Counted from the first letter of the stretch, positions 33,612-46,549 are shown. The stretch: DNA of 64,000 bases from Desertibaculum subflavum (GCA_003576705.1 QOZS01000001.1:186001-250000); one strand, 5' to 3'. Translations and numbers: made by a program. The notes: a model not told the origin generated them from the sequence alone.

Positions 33612-34937
33612 TCATCGCTCTTCCAGGATCGCGAGTGCGACCAGCATCAGGACGATGGCGGGGCCGGTCTTGACCAGCGCGCCGAGCGGTTCGATCCACA
33701 GTTCGGGCGTGATCGCCGCCGCGCCCAGCATGTAGAACAGGGACACGCCGATGCCGGCGATCAGTCCGATCCGGCACGTGCGGCGGAAGGCGATACAGAT
33801 GCCGATACCGATGTCGAGCAGGCTGCTCGCTACCGTCACGACTGCGGCCAGCTGCGGCGGAAAGCCGTGCGCGGTCAGGATGCCCGTTGCCGGTCCGAAG
33901 GCGACGGTCAAGGCGATCAGCCCCGATATCGCCCAGAACACGACCAGCGTCATGATCGCCAGGGCCTTGAGCAGATAGAGCCGGGCGAACCATTTCTCCT
34001 GCACCGTGGCCGCAAGCCGCTGCAACAGGGCAGGGAACGGGGTGGGGGCGATGCCGGTCGCCGCCATCCAGGGCGCAGGATCGCCGGTCACGCCGCGGCG
34101 CAGCTCGCGCAGCGCCGTGCTGCGCATGGGCGGCGACCAGCCGAGCCCTGCGGCGGCGTCGCCTGCGCCGGCGCCGCACCGGAGCAACCAGCCCGGCAGT
34201 GGACAATGTGGGTCCGGCCCACCGAGCCGGCGCCTCAGCCCGGCGACCACGTCGCCGACGGTGAGCGGCTCCGGTGTCATGACGTCCCAGGTGGCGTTCC
34301 AGCGCCGCTCGCCATCGGCCCAGCGCCGCGCGACGATGGCGATGGTGGCGGCGATGTTGTCGATGTCGGTGATGACGAAGGCCGAGGCGGCCTCCTTCCT
34401 CGGCAGCGCGACCGGCAGCATGGCGAGCGCCCGCATCAGGGCGCTGCCGCCATAGGCCGCTGCCGCCAGCACGAAGGCGGGCCGCAAGATGACGCAGGGG
34501 ATGCCGGCATCGGCGATCGCCTGCTCCGCTGCCCGCTTGCTGCGGCTGAACGGCGTGGGATCGTCCTCCGGCCGGCCCGGCACGGAAAGGTGAACCAGCA
34601 GGCTGCCGCCCCGGCTCGCCAGCGCGGCGGCGAGCCGCGCGGCGAAGGCGCGATGCACCGCATCGGTGCCGCCGCGCGGACCGTCCTGCAGCACGCCGAT
34701 GCAGTTGACGACGATATCGGCGCCGGCCGTCTCGATAAGGCGCGCCAGCGCGGCGCCGTCCAGATCGACGATCGGCTGTTCGAGAGCGGCGCTGCCGAAC
34801 CGCTCGCGCTGCGACAGGGTGAAGCGCCGGGCGATCGCCACGACGGGAAAGCCCTCCGCCGCCAGCGTATCCGCGACCGCGCCGCCGATCAGGCCGGATG
34901 CGCCGAGCACGGCGATGGTCGGCAGCGTGCCGGCCAT
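33612..34937 (-). CDS. SDR/NAD(P)-binding protein with C-terminal DoxX-like membrane domain
   Basis: This 441-residue protein has an extended SDR-type Rossmann domain with VLGASGLIGGAVADTLAAEG near residue 10 and VNCIGVLQDG near 77, followed by a C-terminal hydrophobic region with about four segments (residues 325-435) resembling DoxX-like domains. This fusion is known among proteins annotated as SDR oxidoreductases with a DoxX-like domain; the substrate is unknown. It follows the DUF2269 membrane gene by five bases and is probably cotranscribed with it. Confidence 0.75.
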   Translation of the reverse strand: MAGTLPTIAVLGASGLIGGAVADTLAAEGFPVVAIARRFTLSQRERFGSAALEQPIVDLDGAALARLIETAGADIVVNCIGVLQDGPRGGTDAVHRAFAARLAAALASRGGSLLVHLSVPGRPEDDPTPFSRSKRAAEQAIADAGIPCVILRPAFVLAAAAYGGSALMRALAMLPVALPRKEAASAFVITDIDNIAATIAIVARRWADGERRWNATWDVMTPEPLTVGDVVAGLRRRLGGPDPHCPLPGWLLRCGAGAGDAAAGLGWSPPMRSTALRELRRGVTGDPAPWMAATGIAPTPFPALLQRLAATVQEKWFARLYLLKALAIMTLVVFWAISGLIALTVAFGPATGILTAHGFPPQLAAVVTVASSLLDIGIGICIAFRRTCRIGLIAGIGVSLFYMLGAAAITPELWIEPLGALVKTGPAIVLMLVALAILEER

Positions 34938-34942
34938 GGCGT

Positions 34943-35410
34943 CTAGAGATCCGGCTTGGCAATCATCAGCCAGATGATCGCCAGCACGGAGCCGAAGCCC
35001 GGAAAGCCGAAGGCGAACCAGAGCCGGAACAGGCGGTAATACGCCGCCGGCAAGGGTGCGTTCGTTGCCGCCGCGGCGCGCGCGAGGTCACGCATGCGCG
35101 CCTGCATCCACACCACCGGCAGCCAGAACGCGCCGGCGACCCCGTAGAGAACCAGCGCGGCGACCAGCCAGCTTTCGGTCCAGGCGAGCCCGGACTCGCG
35201 CAGCAGCAGATAGCCGGTCAGCGGCTGCACGGCGACCGCGGTCGCGGTGAACAGCAGGTCGGCGCGCACCACGACCTCGGCGGTGCGGGCAATGAAGGCG
35301 ACGTCACCGCTGCGATGCGCCATCAGCATGAAGAAGGCGATGCCGCTGCCGGTGCCGAGAATCACCACAGCGCCGATCACGTGCAGGTATTTGAGAAGCA
35401 GGTAAGTCAC
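34943..35410 (-). CDS. DUF2269-family membrane protein
   Basis: This 155-residue integral membrane protein has four hydrophobic segments. It opens with MTYLLLKYLHVIGAVVILGT, typical for DUF2269, and ends with FWFAFGFPGFGSVLAIIWLM-like sequence. The start is GTG at 35410; no ribosome binding site is visible, but the family consensus begins at this codon. It is the first gene of a two-gene unit with the SDR-DoxX protein, a pairing that suggests a shared membrane function of unknown nature. Confidence 0.8.
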   Translation of the reverse strand: MTYLLLKYLHVIGAVVILGTGSGIAFFMLMAHRSGDVAFIARTAEVVVRADLLFTATAVAVQPLTGYLLLRESGLAWTESWLVAALVLYGVAGAFWLPVVWMQARMRDLARAAAATNAPLPAAYYRLFRLWFAFGFPGFGSVLAIIWLMIAKPDL

Positions 35411-35566
35411 GGAGGGGGTGCGGCGGAGCCGCGATTGACCATCACCGACAGCAGCCTACCAGAGTCGCCGGAGCTGCGGGGGCGAGGCGCGCGAAGGCTG
35501 GAAGTCCTGGTTGCACATTCGGCTGACGACCCGGGTGCCGCCCGGTGTCGTCATGGGCCGGTGTCG

Positions 35567-37459
35567 TCACGGCACCTTGTGCGCCGTCCACAGCATCGCG
35601 TTGACCGGATTGCAGACGGCCGCGGCGAGCGCCGCGCCGGTGCCGACATGCTGCAGACACCAGCCATGCGCGTTCTGCAGCAGGCCATGCAATGCCTTGC
35701 CGGTGTCGATCGTCGTCTGACGGGTCGGCACGAAGCGCCAGAGCTGGAACGGCTCCTTGGTGTCGCAGTTGTGCGGCGCCGGGCGCGCGCCCAGCTTGTT
35801 CGCCCCGGCCAGGCAGGCACCATTGCGAATGACCAGCTGTCCGGAACCAGCCCATTGCAGGCGTTGCAGGGCCGCTGCCGGCTTCGCCCGATTGCACGGC
35901 GACGCGAAGGCGGCCTGATCCTTGGCGCCCGCCTTGGCTGCGGTGAGACATTGCCCCCGGCTGGTCGATTCGCTCTCGAACACCACATGGCCGTTGTCGC
36001 TGCCGACGGCCGGCGCCAGCACCGGGATCCCGGCCTCGTATTTGCTCTGAAGCTCGCTCTCGGCGATGCAGGCGGGGTGGGGCGCGCCCTGATCCGCCTG
36101 GAAGCGGCAGACGGCATCGCGCGTGGTGAGCAGGTTGCGCGTGAACAGCTCGGTGCGCAGGTCGCCCTCGCTCAGGAAATGCTCGGCCGCGCCGCCGCCG
36201 GCGAATTGCAGCGGCAGCTCTGCCAGCAGGGCATAGGGGTGCACCAGGCGCGGCCCGGCGGTCAGCGTGCGCTTGAGCTCGTCGGTGGAGCCGCAGCCCT
36301 GCGGCTTCGCCTTGCCCGGGCGCCAGGTCATGCAGGCCTGTATCAGATTGTCGGCGGCCTGGCGCAGCGACTGCACCTTGACCTGCAGGTCGCCGAGCTG
36401 GGCGAGCGTGACGCCGCGATCCAGCAGCCAGACGCGCGCCGCCATGTCGCGATCGGCCAGAATGTCGTCGATGGTCTGCAGGATGGTGCCGTAGGCGCCG
36501 CGGAAATAGACGAGCTCCAGCAGATCCGGGCTTGGCGTCAGCGGCTGGTTCGGCCAGTTGCCGACCACCGATTTCGAATAGGGCAGGATCTGGAACGACA
36601 CCTGGACGGCATCAGGCCCCTGGGCACGTTTCGCCACCGCGCCGGCCGAACCCTTGAGCGAGGCCCAGTCGCTCGGCGGCACGTCGCTGCCGCCTTTCTG
36701 GTTGTAGACGATCTCGGTGCGGCCCGACTTGCGGTACTCCTCGTACTTGCTGTCGGCACTGGCCGCGGCCGACCAGCCGACGCCCGACGCCTTCATCGAC
36801 ACGGCGATCTCGCGCCGCTTGTCGCGACTCTGCTCGTTGAAGCTCAGCAGGCCGAAGGCCTCGGCGCCGACATAGATGGCCGAGACGAAGCTGTCGCCGC
36901 AGCGCTCGCGGAATTCGTCTTCGCCCGTCTTCAGGAAGCCGAGCGCCTGGTCCGTCAGGTTGACGAAGCTCTTGCCCTTCTCCGGCACCAGGGTCTCGCC
37001 GGTACGGTCGGCCCGGGCATAGAGGGCGAAGCTCTGCCGGTTCTGCGTGACCTTGACCGAGGTGACGAACTTGCCCTTGCCGCTGGCGCCGACGCCGAAC
37101 ACCTTGCCCTGGGCCGACACGTCGATATCCAGCGCATTCATCAGGCTGTACTGGTCGGTCACTTCGACCAGGCGGATCGTCGTCTCCGGACCGCCGCCCG
37201 CGCCGGCGGTGAAATCGGTGAGGCAGCCGCCGGTGCCGACAAATTCGCCGGTCACGCTGTCGAAGGCGCGGCCCAGGGTGGCGACGTCCCGGTCGGCCGG
37301 AATGATGCGGGCGCCGCGCGTGGCGCCGAGCGGCATGGCGCCGGGGGCGGGCTTCGCCGCGACGGGCTCCTCCGCCGGCTTCGGCTTCCACGCGACATAG
37401 ATGGCGGCGACGGCGGCCAGCAGCAGAATGGCGCCGACAACAAGCATACGAGATCGCAT
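35567..37459 (-). CDS. Membrane-anchored MACPF-like protein with ricin-like C-terminus
   Basis: This 630-residue protein begins with an uncleaved-type signal anchor (LVVGAILLLAAVAAIYVAW, residues 6-24). Residues about 75-290 resemble the MACPF/cytolysin core: RCGDSFVSAIYVGAEAFG (186-203) sits where YGTH-(F/Y)-hydrophobic and Gly-rich signatures occur, followed by the small-residue amphipathic stretch MKASGVGWSAAASADSKYEE. The C-terminal region (about 515-630) has a ricin-B-like pattern with paired cysteines, QCLTA, ACLAG and LWRFVP. The ATG at 37459 has GGGAGG upstream. Assignment to MACPF is tentative. A pore-forming or carbohydrate-binding envelope role is inference. Confidence 0.45.
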   Translation of the reverse strand: MRSRMLVVGAILLLAAVAAIYVAWKPKPAEEPVAAKPAPGAMPLGATRGARIIPADRDVATLGRAFDSVTGEFVGTGGCLTDFTAGAGGGPETTIRLVEVTDQYSLMNALDIDVSAQGKVFGVGASGKGKFVTSVKVTQNRQSFALYARADRTGETLVPEKGKSFVNLTDQALGFLKTGEDEFRERCGDSFVSAIYVGAEAFGLLSFNEQSRDKRREIAVSMKASGVGWSAAASADSKYEEYRKSGRTEIVYNQKGGSDVPPSDWASLKGSAGAVAKRAQGPDAVQVSFQILPYSKSVVGNWPNQPLTPSPDLLELVYFRGAYGTILQTIDDILADRDMAARVWLLDRGVTLAQLGDLQVKVQSLRQAADNLIQACMTWRPGKAKPQGCGSTDELKRTLTAGPRLVHPYALLAELPLQFAGGGAAEHFLSEGDLRTELFTRNLLTTRDAVCRFQADQGAPHPACIAESELQSKYEAGIPVLAPAVGSDNGHVVFESESTSRGQCLTAAKAGAKDQAAFASPCNRAKPAAALQRLQWAGSGQLVIRNGACLAGANKLGARPAPHNCDTKEPFQLWRFVPTRQTTIDTGKALHGLLQNAHGWCLQHVGTGAALAAAVCNPVNAMLWTAHKVP

Positions 37460-37701
37460 CGTCCCTCCCTCGACGATTGGGCCCTCGACGATCGGGCAGG
37501 AAGGCGGCCTGGCAGGCAACCGCAGGCGGCTGATTTTCTTGAGGCCGCCGCACGTCGCGCGGGCAGCCCAGATGTCGCCTGACGGTCTCGGCCGCCGGCT
37601 GCGGGAAGTTGGTTTCCCGACGATGTCACGCCTGCCGCAACCGTGGCCGAGCTTGGCTGTCGGGTCAACAATGTTGCGCCGCCATCGACCATTCGAGAGC
37701 T

Positions 37702-37744
37702 GGATAAAGAAAGAGCCAGACAGCACGCCGGCGCTGTCTGGCTC
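37702..37744 (-). terminator. Rho-independent terminator of katG
   Basis: GAGCCAGACAGC and GCTGTCTGGCTC form a perfect 12-bp stem (37713-37724 and 37733-37744) with an 8-base loop. In the minus direction it is followed by TTTCTTTATCC. It lies about 60 bases beyond the katG stop. The rest of the 345-base gap to the next start shows nothing else recognisable. Confidence 0.85.
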
Positions 37745-37804
37745 ATGGTCTTCAGAACGCTTGGCGGCGGACGCCCGCCGATTGCCGCCGGGACCCTCTC
37801 CGGT

Positions 37805-40028
<2,224 letters not shown>

Positions 40029-40285
40029 GTAGAGCCGCAGCGGCAAGCTGGTCAATAGCGCCCGGGCAGCGGCTTCCCGTCGCAGACGGAACCATGCCGC
40101 GCATGATCACCGGCTGCGGCGCCAGCGCCTTGATCTGAAACAGCCGATGGCGGCAATGGCGTCGACCGGCTGTGGGCGATCTTACTCCGGGTTGGAGCGG
40201 GAAGCGCCCGGCGGGATCGGCTGAAAGCGCATTGAGGGCGCGCTGCTGGCGACCTGCGTCAGGTCCGGGCCGGACAGGATTTGGA

Positions 40286-40361
40286 TGGTGGGCGGTGCAG
40301 GACTCGAACCTGCGACCCCATCGATGTGAACGATGTGCTCTACCAACTGAGCTAACCGCCC
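40286..40361 (-). tRNA. tRNA-Val (CAC)
   Basis: The minus strand folds as a 76-base tRNA with encoded CCA: acceptor GGGCGGT pairs with ACCGCCC, the D arm is TAGCTCAGTTGGTAGAGCA, the anticodon stem CATCG/CGATG encloses TTCACAT with anticodon CAC (Val, GTG codons), and the T arm GCAGGTTCGAGTCCTGC is canonical. Confidence 0.96.
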
Positions 40362-40463
40362 GCGCCTGGAAGCTGGGCCCCAGGGATCAGGGCGGTGGGT
40401 ATAGGTGGGCCGCCCGGGGCCGTCAAGGTTGCGCCGAGGCGGGCACAAGGCCATCTATGGCCC

Positions 40464-41021
40464 ATGCCTCTCCCCACCCGAATGACCATCTGCGGCATCC
40501 CGGAAATCGTCGGGCATTGTGATGCCGGTGTGACCCACGTCCTGTCGCTGCTCGACCCCCACGCCGAGCAGCCGCCGGTCGACCGCTGGCTCGCGCCCCG
40601 GCACTGGTCGGTGCTGCGCTTCCACGACGTGGTGAAGGACTACGCGGGATACGATCCGCCGGAAGTCAGCCATGTCATGGCCGTGCTGGCCTTCGGCGAG
40701 CGGGTAGAGGCGGATCGGCCGGAGATCGGCAAGATCCTGGTGCATTGCCATATGGGCATTTCGCGCTCGACCGCGGCGGCGGCCATCCTGATGGCGCAGC
40801 TCGCGCCGGGCAGCGAGCGGACCGCCTTCGCGGCCCTGCACCGGGTCCGGCCGCGTTGCTGGCCGAATTCTCGGATGGTCGCCTATGCCGACACACTGCT
40901 CGGCCGCAAGGGCGAACTGGTGGCGGCCCTCAGGGCGCATCAGCGAGAGATCCTGCAGCACCACCCCGACATCGCCGACCTCGTACGCAATGTCGGGCGC
41001 GGGGATGAATTGCCGGATTAG
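40464..41021 (+). CDS. Dual-specificity/tyrosine-phosphatase-like protein
   Basis: This 185-residue cytoplasmic protein has the cysteine phosphatase P-loop HCHMGISRSTAAAA (CX5R, near residues 96-109). An upstream aspartate-containing loop (HDVVKDYAGYD) could supply the general acid. It resembles small dual-specificity or PTP-like proteins found across alphaproteobacteria; the substrate is unknown. Starts at 40464 or 40482 are both possible, and neither has a strong ribosome binding site. A repeat-rich non-coding stretch follows. Confidence 0.75.
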   Translation: MPLPTRMTICGIPEIVGHCDAGVTHVLSLLDPHAEQPPVDRWLAPRHWSVLRFHDVVKDYAGYDPPEVSHVMAVLAFGERVEADRPEIGKILVHCHMGISRSTAAAAILMAQLAPGSERTAFAALHRVRPRCWPNSRMVAYADTLLGRKGELVAALRAHQREILQHHPDIADLVRNVGRGDELPD

Positions 41022-41120
41022 TCCCAATTTTCGGTTGGCGCCTTGCCAAAAATTGCGCTATGTGCTAACTTTGTTAAGTGAATACGATCCTACCACTCAC
41101 ACCTTTCCGCTGGCCCATAG

Positions 41121-41143
41121 GTACCCGGGTCAAGCCCGGGTAC
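41121..41143. repeat. Short palindromic element
   Basis: GTACCCGGG and CCCGGGTAC are perfect 9-base arms around TCAAG, followed by tacgacgac. It belongs to the same sequence type as the larger palindromes at 41291-41379, an intergenic repeat style common in alphaproteobacteria. Confidence 0.7.
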
Positions 41144-41152
41144 GACGACATG

Positions 41153-41273
41153 GCGGAACAGAAGCGCCGCGGAACAGAAGCGCCGCGGAACAGAAGCGCC
41201 GCGGAACAGAAGCGCCGCGGAACAGAAGCGCCGCGGAACAGAAGCGCCGCGGAACAGAAGCGCCGCGGAACAG
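41153..41273. repeat. 16-bp tandem repeat, seven perfect units
   Basis: The unit AAGCGCCGCGGAACAG repeats without error at 41162, 41178, 41194, 41210, 41226, 41242 and 41258, with a partial CGGAACAG before and a decayed ATGCGCCGG after. Because 16 is not a multiple of three, any frame cycles through all three phases. This produces long but meaningless open frames on both strands. Related single copies GGAACAGATGCGCCG occur near 41388 and 41481. Confidence 0.95.
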
Positions 41274-41290
41274 ATGCGCCGGTCCTTTGC

Positions 41291-41379
41291 CGTCGTGGCC
41301 GGGCTTGTCCCGGCCACCCACGCGCCTGCGGCAGCTCGGCCGACAGCCGTGGATGCCCGGGACAAGCCCGGGCACGACG
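41291..41379. repeat. Large imperfect inverted repeat of palindromic elements
   Basis: Two roughly 31-base arms, CGTCGTGGCCGGGCTTGTCC and onward, and its near reverse complement ending GACAAGCCCGGGCACGACG, face each other across about 27 bases. Each arm is itself a palindrome (GGCCGGG/CCCGGCC and TGCCCGGG/CCCGGGCA). The structure resembles mobile intergenic palindromes (REP or RPE-like) rather than a gene. The surrounding 41022-41505 holds no supportable coding sequence. Confidence 0.75.
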
Positions 41380-41505
41380 AGGTGAGGGAACAGATGCGCC
41401 GCCGGTCGTTGTGCGCCGGCCGCCCCCAGCCAACCCTCCCCCATGCTTTGTGTTTGTCACGGGGGGAGGGCCGGAAGGGCGGAACAGATGCGCCGCGGGC
41501 AAGCG

Positions 41506-42192
41506 TCAGTCGCGGAAGCCGAGCTCGGCCAGGGCGGCGGGGAGGTCGGCGAAGTGATCGATGACGATGTCGGCGCCCAGTTCGCGGACCGGAATGGTGG
41601 TGTAGCCGAAGCTGACCAGCACCACCGGCAGGCCGGCGCCGCGCGCCGCCGCCACGTCGTTCCGCGAATCGCCGACCATGACGGCCGGGGCGCCGCTGCG
41701 GCCCAGGCGCTCCAGGGTCGCCGTCAGATGCGCCGGGTCGGGCTTGCGCACCGGGAGCGCATCGCCGCCCACCACGGCGCCGAAATGCTGGTCGATCGCG
41801 AGCTCTTCCAGCAGCGCCTCGGTCAGCGCCTGCGGCTTGTTGGTGCAGACGCCAAGCGCGGCGCCGGCCTCCTGCAGGCCGGCCAGCACCTCCTCGACCC
41901 CCTCGAAAGTGTGGCTGAGCCGCGCGACATTGGCGCCGTAATGGCGCAGGAAAAGCTGCATCGCCGCGTCCAGTTCGGCGCTTCCGAGCGGCCCGCCGGT
42001 GGCGGCGAAGCCGCGTTCCAGCATGGCCCGGGCGCCGTCGCCCACCATATGGCGGACATCTTCCAGGGTGACGGTCGGCCGGCCGCTCTGTTCCAGCACA
42101 TGGACGAGGGCGCCGTGCAGGTCCGGCGCGGATTCCACCAGCGTTCCGTCCAGGTCGAACACAATGGCGCTACGGTTCAATCGCTTGATCAT
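41506..42192 (-). CDS. gph: Phosphoglycolate phosphatase
   Basis: This 228-residue HAD-superfamily hydrolase removes phosphate from 2-phosphoglycolate, a by-product of DNA repair and oxygenase activity. HAD motif I is VFDLDGTLVESAPDL, the SxT/TN motif II is in GVCTNKPQALT, the lysine is in PVRKPDPAHL and motif IV is in MVGDSRNDVAAARGAG. The cap-domain length fits Gph. It lies divergent from glmU with a 74-base gap. Confidence 0.88.
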   Translation of the reverse strand: MIKRLNRSAIVFDLDGTLVESAPDLHGALVHVLEQSGRPTVTLEDVRHMVGDGARAMLERGFAATGGPLGSAELDAAMQLFLRHYGANVARLSHTFEGVEEVLAGLQEAGAALGVCTNKPQALTEALLEELAIDQHFGAVVGGDALPVRKPDPAHLTATLERLGRSGAPAVMVGDSRNDVAAARGAGLPVVLVSFGYTTIPVRELGADIVIDHFADLPAALAELGFRD

Positions 42193-42266
42193 TCCGCCTC
42201 TCGTGGTCCATTAACTGGCTAATCCGCCGTTAACCGGCGGGGGACCATGCTCCGCCAGCGATCGAG

Positions 42267-43628
42267 ATGCCCCCAATGAGCCATCAGCCCTTCGCTGCAA
42301 TCATCCTAGCCGCAGGTCAAGGCACCCGCATGCGGTCTTCCCGGGCCAAAGTGCTGCACGCCCTGGCCGGGCGGCCGATGATCGCCCATGTCGGCGCTGC
42401 GGTCGGCGCGCTCGCGCCCGGCCGGATCGTCGTCGTCACCGCCAAGGGCATGGACCAGGTGGCCGCCGCCGTGCCCGGCGCGGTCGCCGCGGTGCAGGAC
42501 CCGCCGCTCGGCACCGGCCACGCCGTGCTGGCGGCCAAGCCGGCGCTGCAGGGCTTCGACGGCGACGTGATGGTGCTGTTCGGCGACACGCCGCTGGTCA
42601 CCACGGCGACGATGCAGGCGATGCTGGACGCACGGACCAAAGGGGCAGCCGTCGTCGTGCTTGGCTTCCGGCCGAAGGACCCGGCCGCCTATGGCCGCCT
42701 CGTGGTCGGGCCGGGTGGGCTCGAGCGCATCGTCGAGTTCAAGGATGCGAAGCCTGAGGAGCGCGCCATCGGCCTCTGCAATGCCGGCGTGATGCTGCTC
42801 GAAGGCGCCCATGCCTTCGCTCTGCTCGAGGCGATCCGGAACGACAACGCGCAGCGCGAATACTACCTGACCGACGTGGTCGGCATTGCCCGCGCGCGCG
42901 GCCTCGCCTGTGCCGTGGTCGAGGGCGATGCGGAGGAGGTGCTCGGCGTCGACAGCCGCGCCGCGCTCGCCGGCGCCGAGGCGATCCTGCAGCGCCGGCT
43001 GCGTGCCGCGGCCATGGCCGGCGGCGTCACCATGATCGATCCGGCGACGGTCTATCTCTCGCACGACACCCGGCTCGGCCGCGACGTGGTGATCGAACCG
43101 AACGTGTTCTTCGGCCCCGGCGTCAGCATCGGTGACGACGTGGTGATCCGCGCCTTCTCGCATCTGGAGAAGGCGACCGTCGCCAACGGCGCCACGATCG
43201 GCCCGTTCGCGCGGCTCCGTCCCGGCACGGTGCTGGGCGAGGAAGCGCATATCGGCAATTTCGTCGAGGTGAAGGCGGCGACCGTCGAGGCCGGCGCCAA
43301 GGTCAACCACCTCACCTATATCGGCGACGCTCGCGTCGGGCCCAAGGCCAATGTCGGCGCCGGCACCATCACCTGCAATTACGACGGCTTCGGCAAGTAC
43401 CACACCGATATCGGCGCCGGCGCGTTCATCGGCTCCAACACCGCGCTGGTCGCGCCGGTCAAGGTCGGCGACGACGCCATCGTCGGTGCCGGCAGCACCG
43501 TGACCGAGGACGTGCCGCCCGGCGCGCTGACCGTGGTGCGCGGCGGCAAGACGGAAGTGCAGGGCGGGGCCGAGCGCTTCCGCGCCAAGGCGCGCGCCCG
43601 CAAGGCGGCGCAGCAGAAGAAGGGATAG
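42267..43628 (+). CDS. glmU: Bifunctional UDP-GlcNAc pyrophosphorylase/GlcN-1-P acetyltransferase
   Basis: This 453-residue enzyme makes UDP-GlcNAc for peptidoglycan and LPS. The N-terminal uridylyltransferase has AAIILAAGQGTRMRSSRAKV at residues 10-29. The C-terminal left-handed beta helix has hexapeptide repeats and the acetyltransferase segment RLRPGTVLGEEAHIGNFVEV, then GAGTITCNYDGFGKY. Starts at 42267 or 42276 are possible. glmS follows after nine bases, forming the usual two-gene unit for amino-sugar precursors. Confidence 0.96.
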   Translation: MPPMSHQPFAAIILAAGQGTRMRSSRAKVLHALAGRPMIAHVGAAVGALAPGRIVVVTAKGMDQVAAAVPGAVAAVQDPPLGTGHAVLAAKPALQGFDGDVMVLFGDTPLVTTATMQAMLDARTKGAAVVVLGFRPKDPAAYGRLVVGPGGLERIVEFKDAKPEERAIGLCNAGVMLLEGAHAFALLEAIRNDNAQREYYLTDVVGIARARGLACAVVEGDAEEVLGVDSRAALAGAEAILQRRLRAAAMAGGVTMIDPATVYLSHDTRLGRDVVIEPNVFFGPGVSIGDDVVIRAFSHLEKATVANGATIGPFARLRPGTVLGEEAHIGNFVEVKAATVEAGAKVNHLTYIGDARVGPKANVGAGTITCNYDGFGKYHTDIGAGAFIGSNTALVAPVKVGDDAIVGAGSTVTEDVPPGALTVVRGGKTEVQGGAERFRAKARARKAAQQKKG

Positions 43629-43637
43629 GCGGCAGGC

Positions 43638-45461
<1,824 letters not shown>

Positions 45462-45465
45462 GGCG

Positions 45466-45843
45466 CTAGGTTCCGGCCGCGAAGAACAGGTCGCGGGTGA
45501 TGGCGGTATAGTCCGCCTCGTGCGTCATCAGCCAGACGAAGACCAGCACCAGGACCGGCGGCAGCAGGATGGCGTAGGTCAGCGCCAGCCGCTCCCAGCG
45601 CATATGCATGAATATGGCGACGATCAGCCCCGCCTTGATCATCATGAAGATCAGGATCAGCGACCAGCGCAGCACGCCCTGCACGTGGAAATAGTCCACC
45701 AGGTAGGAGAACAGGCTGAACACGAACAGCGCGCCCCAGACCCAGAGATAGACCCCGATCGGGTGCTGCTGGCCTTCGGCATGCGCCGCTTGGGCGTGTG
45801 CCGTTTGGGCGGCCGGAGCGTGATGCGTCTCTGCGTGTGCCAT
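45466..45843 (-). CDS. Cytochrome c oxidase subunit IV family protein
   Basis: This 125-residue membrane protein has three hydrophobic segments after a His/Ala-rich N-terminus (HAETHHAPAAQTAHAQAAHA). It matches the bacterial subunit IV (CyoD/CtaF-like) family that stabilises haem-copper oxidases; LIFMMIKAGLIVAIFMHMRW is the characteristic segment. It is the last gene of the oxidase operon, eight bases after the second subunit-III-type gene, and converges on glmS with a four-base gap. Confidence 0.85.
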   Translation of the reverse strand: MAHAETHHAPAAQTAHAQAAHAEGQQHPIGVYLWVWGALFVFSLFSYLVDYFHVQGVLRWSLILIFMMIKAGLIVAIFMHMRWERLALTYAILLPPVLVLVFVWLMTHEADYTAITRDLFFAAGT

Positions 45844-45850
45844 GCCGCCC

Positions 45851-46549
45851 TCACCACAGATAGAAGAAAGCGAAGATGAAGACCCAGACCAGATCGACGA
45901 AGTGCCAGTAGAGGCCCATGATCTCCACCGCCTCGTACTGCCCCCTGCGGCTGGTGAAGAAGCCGGGCCGCCCGCGCTCGTAATCGCCGCGCCAGACCTT
46001 GCGGGCGATGATCAGCAGGAAGATCACGCCGATCGACACGTGGGTGCCGTGGAAGCCGGTGATCATGAAGAAGGTGGAGCCGAATTGCGGCGCGCCGAAC
46101 GGATTGCTCCAGGGGCGCACGCCTTCCGAGATCAGCTTGCTCCACTCGAAGGCCTGCATGCCGACGAAGGTGGCGCCGAACAGCGCCGTCGCCAGCATCA
46201 GGTAGGTGCATATCTTCCGGTCGCGGCGATAGCCGAAATTGACCGCCATCGCCATGGTGCCGCTGCTCGAGATCAGCACGAAGGTCATGATGGCGATCAG
46301 GATCAGGGGCACGTCGGAACCGCCGATATGCAGCGAGAAGATCTGGCTCGCATTCGGCCAAGTATCCACCGTCGACATCCTGACCGTCATGTACGACAGC
46401 AGGAAGATGCTGAAGATGAAGGTGTCGCTGAGCAGGAAGATCCACATCATCGCCTTGCCCCAGGGGACGTCCTTGAACGCCCGCTGGTCCGAGGCCCAGT
46501 CGGTAGCGATGCCGTTCCAGCCTTCGCGTCTTGTGACGCTCTCCGCCAT
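45851..46549 (-). CDS. Cytochrome c oxidase subunit III
   Basis: This 232-residue haem-copper oxidase subunit III has about five membrane segments, GTMAMAVNFGYRRDRKICTY in the middle and the C-terminal VEIMGLYWHFVDLVWVFIFA signature. A conserved glutamate segment (AFEWSKLI) is visible. GGGAG precedes the ATG. The upstream gene is a second, more diverged subunit-III-like protein, an arrangement known from Bradyrhizobium coxMNOP. Confidence 0.87.
   Translation of the reverse strand: MAESVTRREGWNGIATDWASDQRAFKDVPWGKAMMWIFLLSDTFIFSIFLLSYMTVRMSTVDTWPNASQIFSLHIGGSDVPLILIAIMTFVLISSSGTMAMAVNFGYRRDRKICTYLMLATALFGATFVGMQAFEWSKLISEGVRPWSNPFGAPQFGSTFFMITGFHGTHVSIGVIFLLIIARKVWRGDYERGRPGFFTSRRGQYEAVEIMGLYWHFVDLVWVFIFAFFYLW

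Noticed and set aside
34898..37582. An 894-codon open frame on the plus strand
   Set aside because: It is antisense to DUF2269 and the MACPF-like gene and shows no domain or start signal.
41153..41273. Possible CRISPR array
   Set aside because: Units are 16 bp and directly adjacent with no spacers, and no cas genes are present.
41074..41564. Several overlapping open frames encoding a 16-residue repeat
   Set aside because: They arise from the 16-bp tandem array, which is open in all phases; no start signal or family supports a protein.
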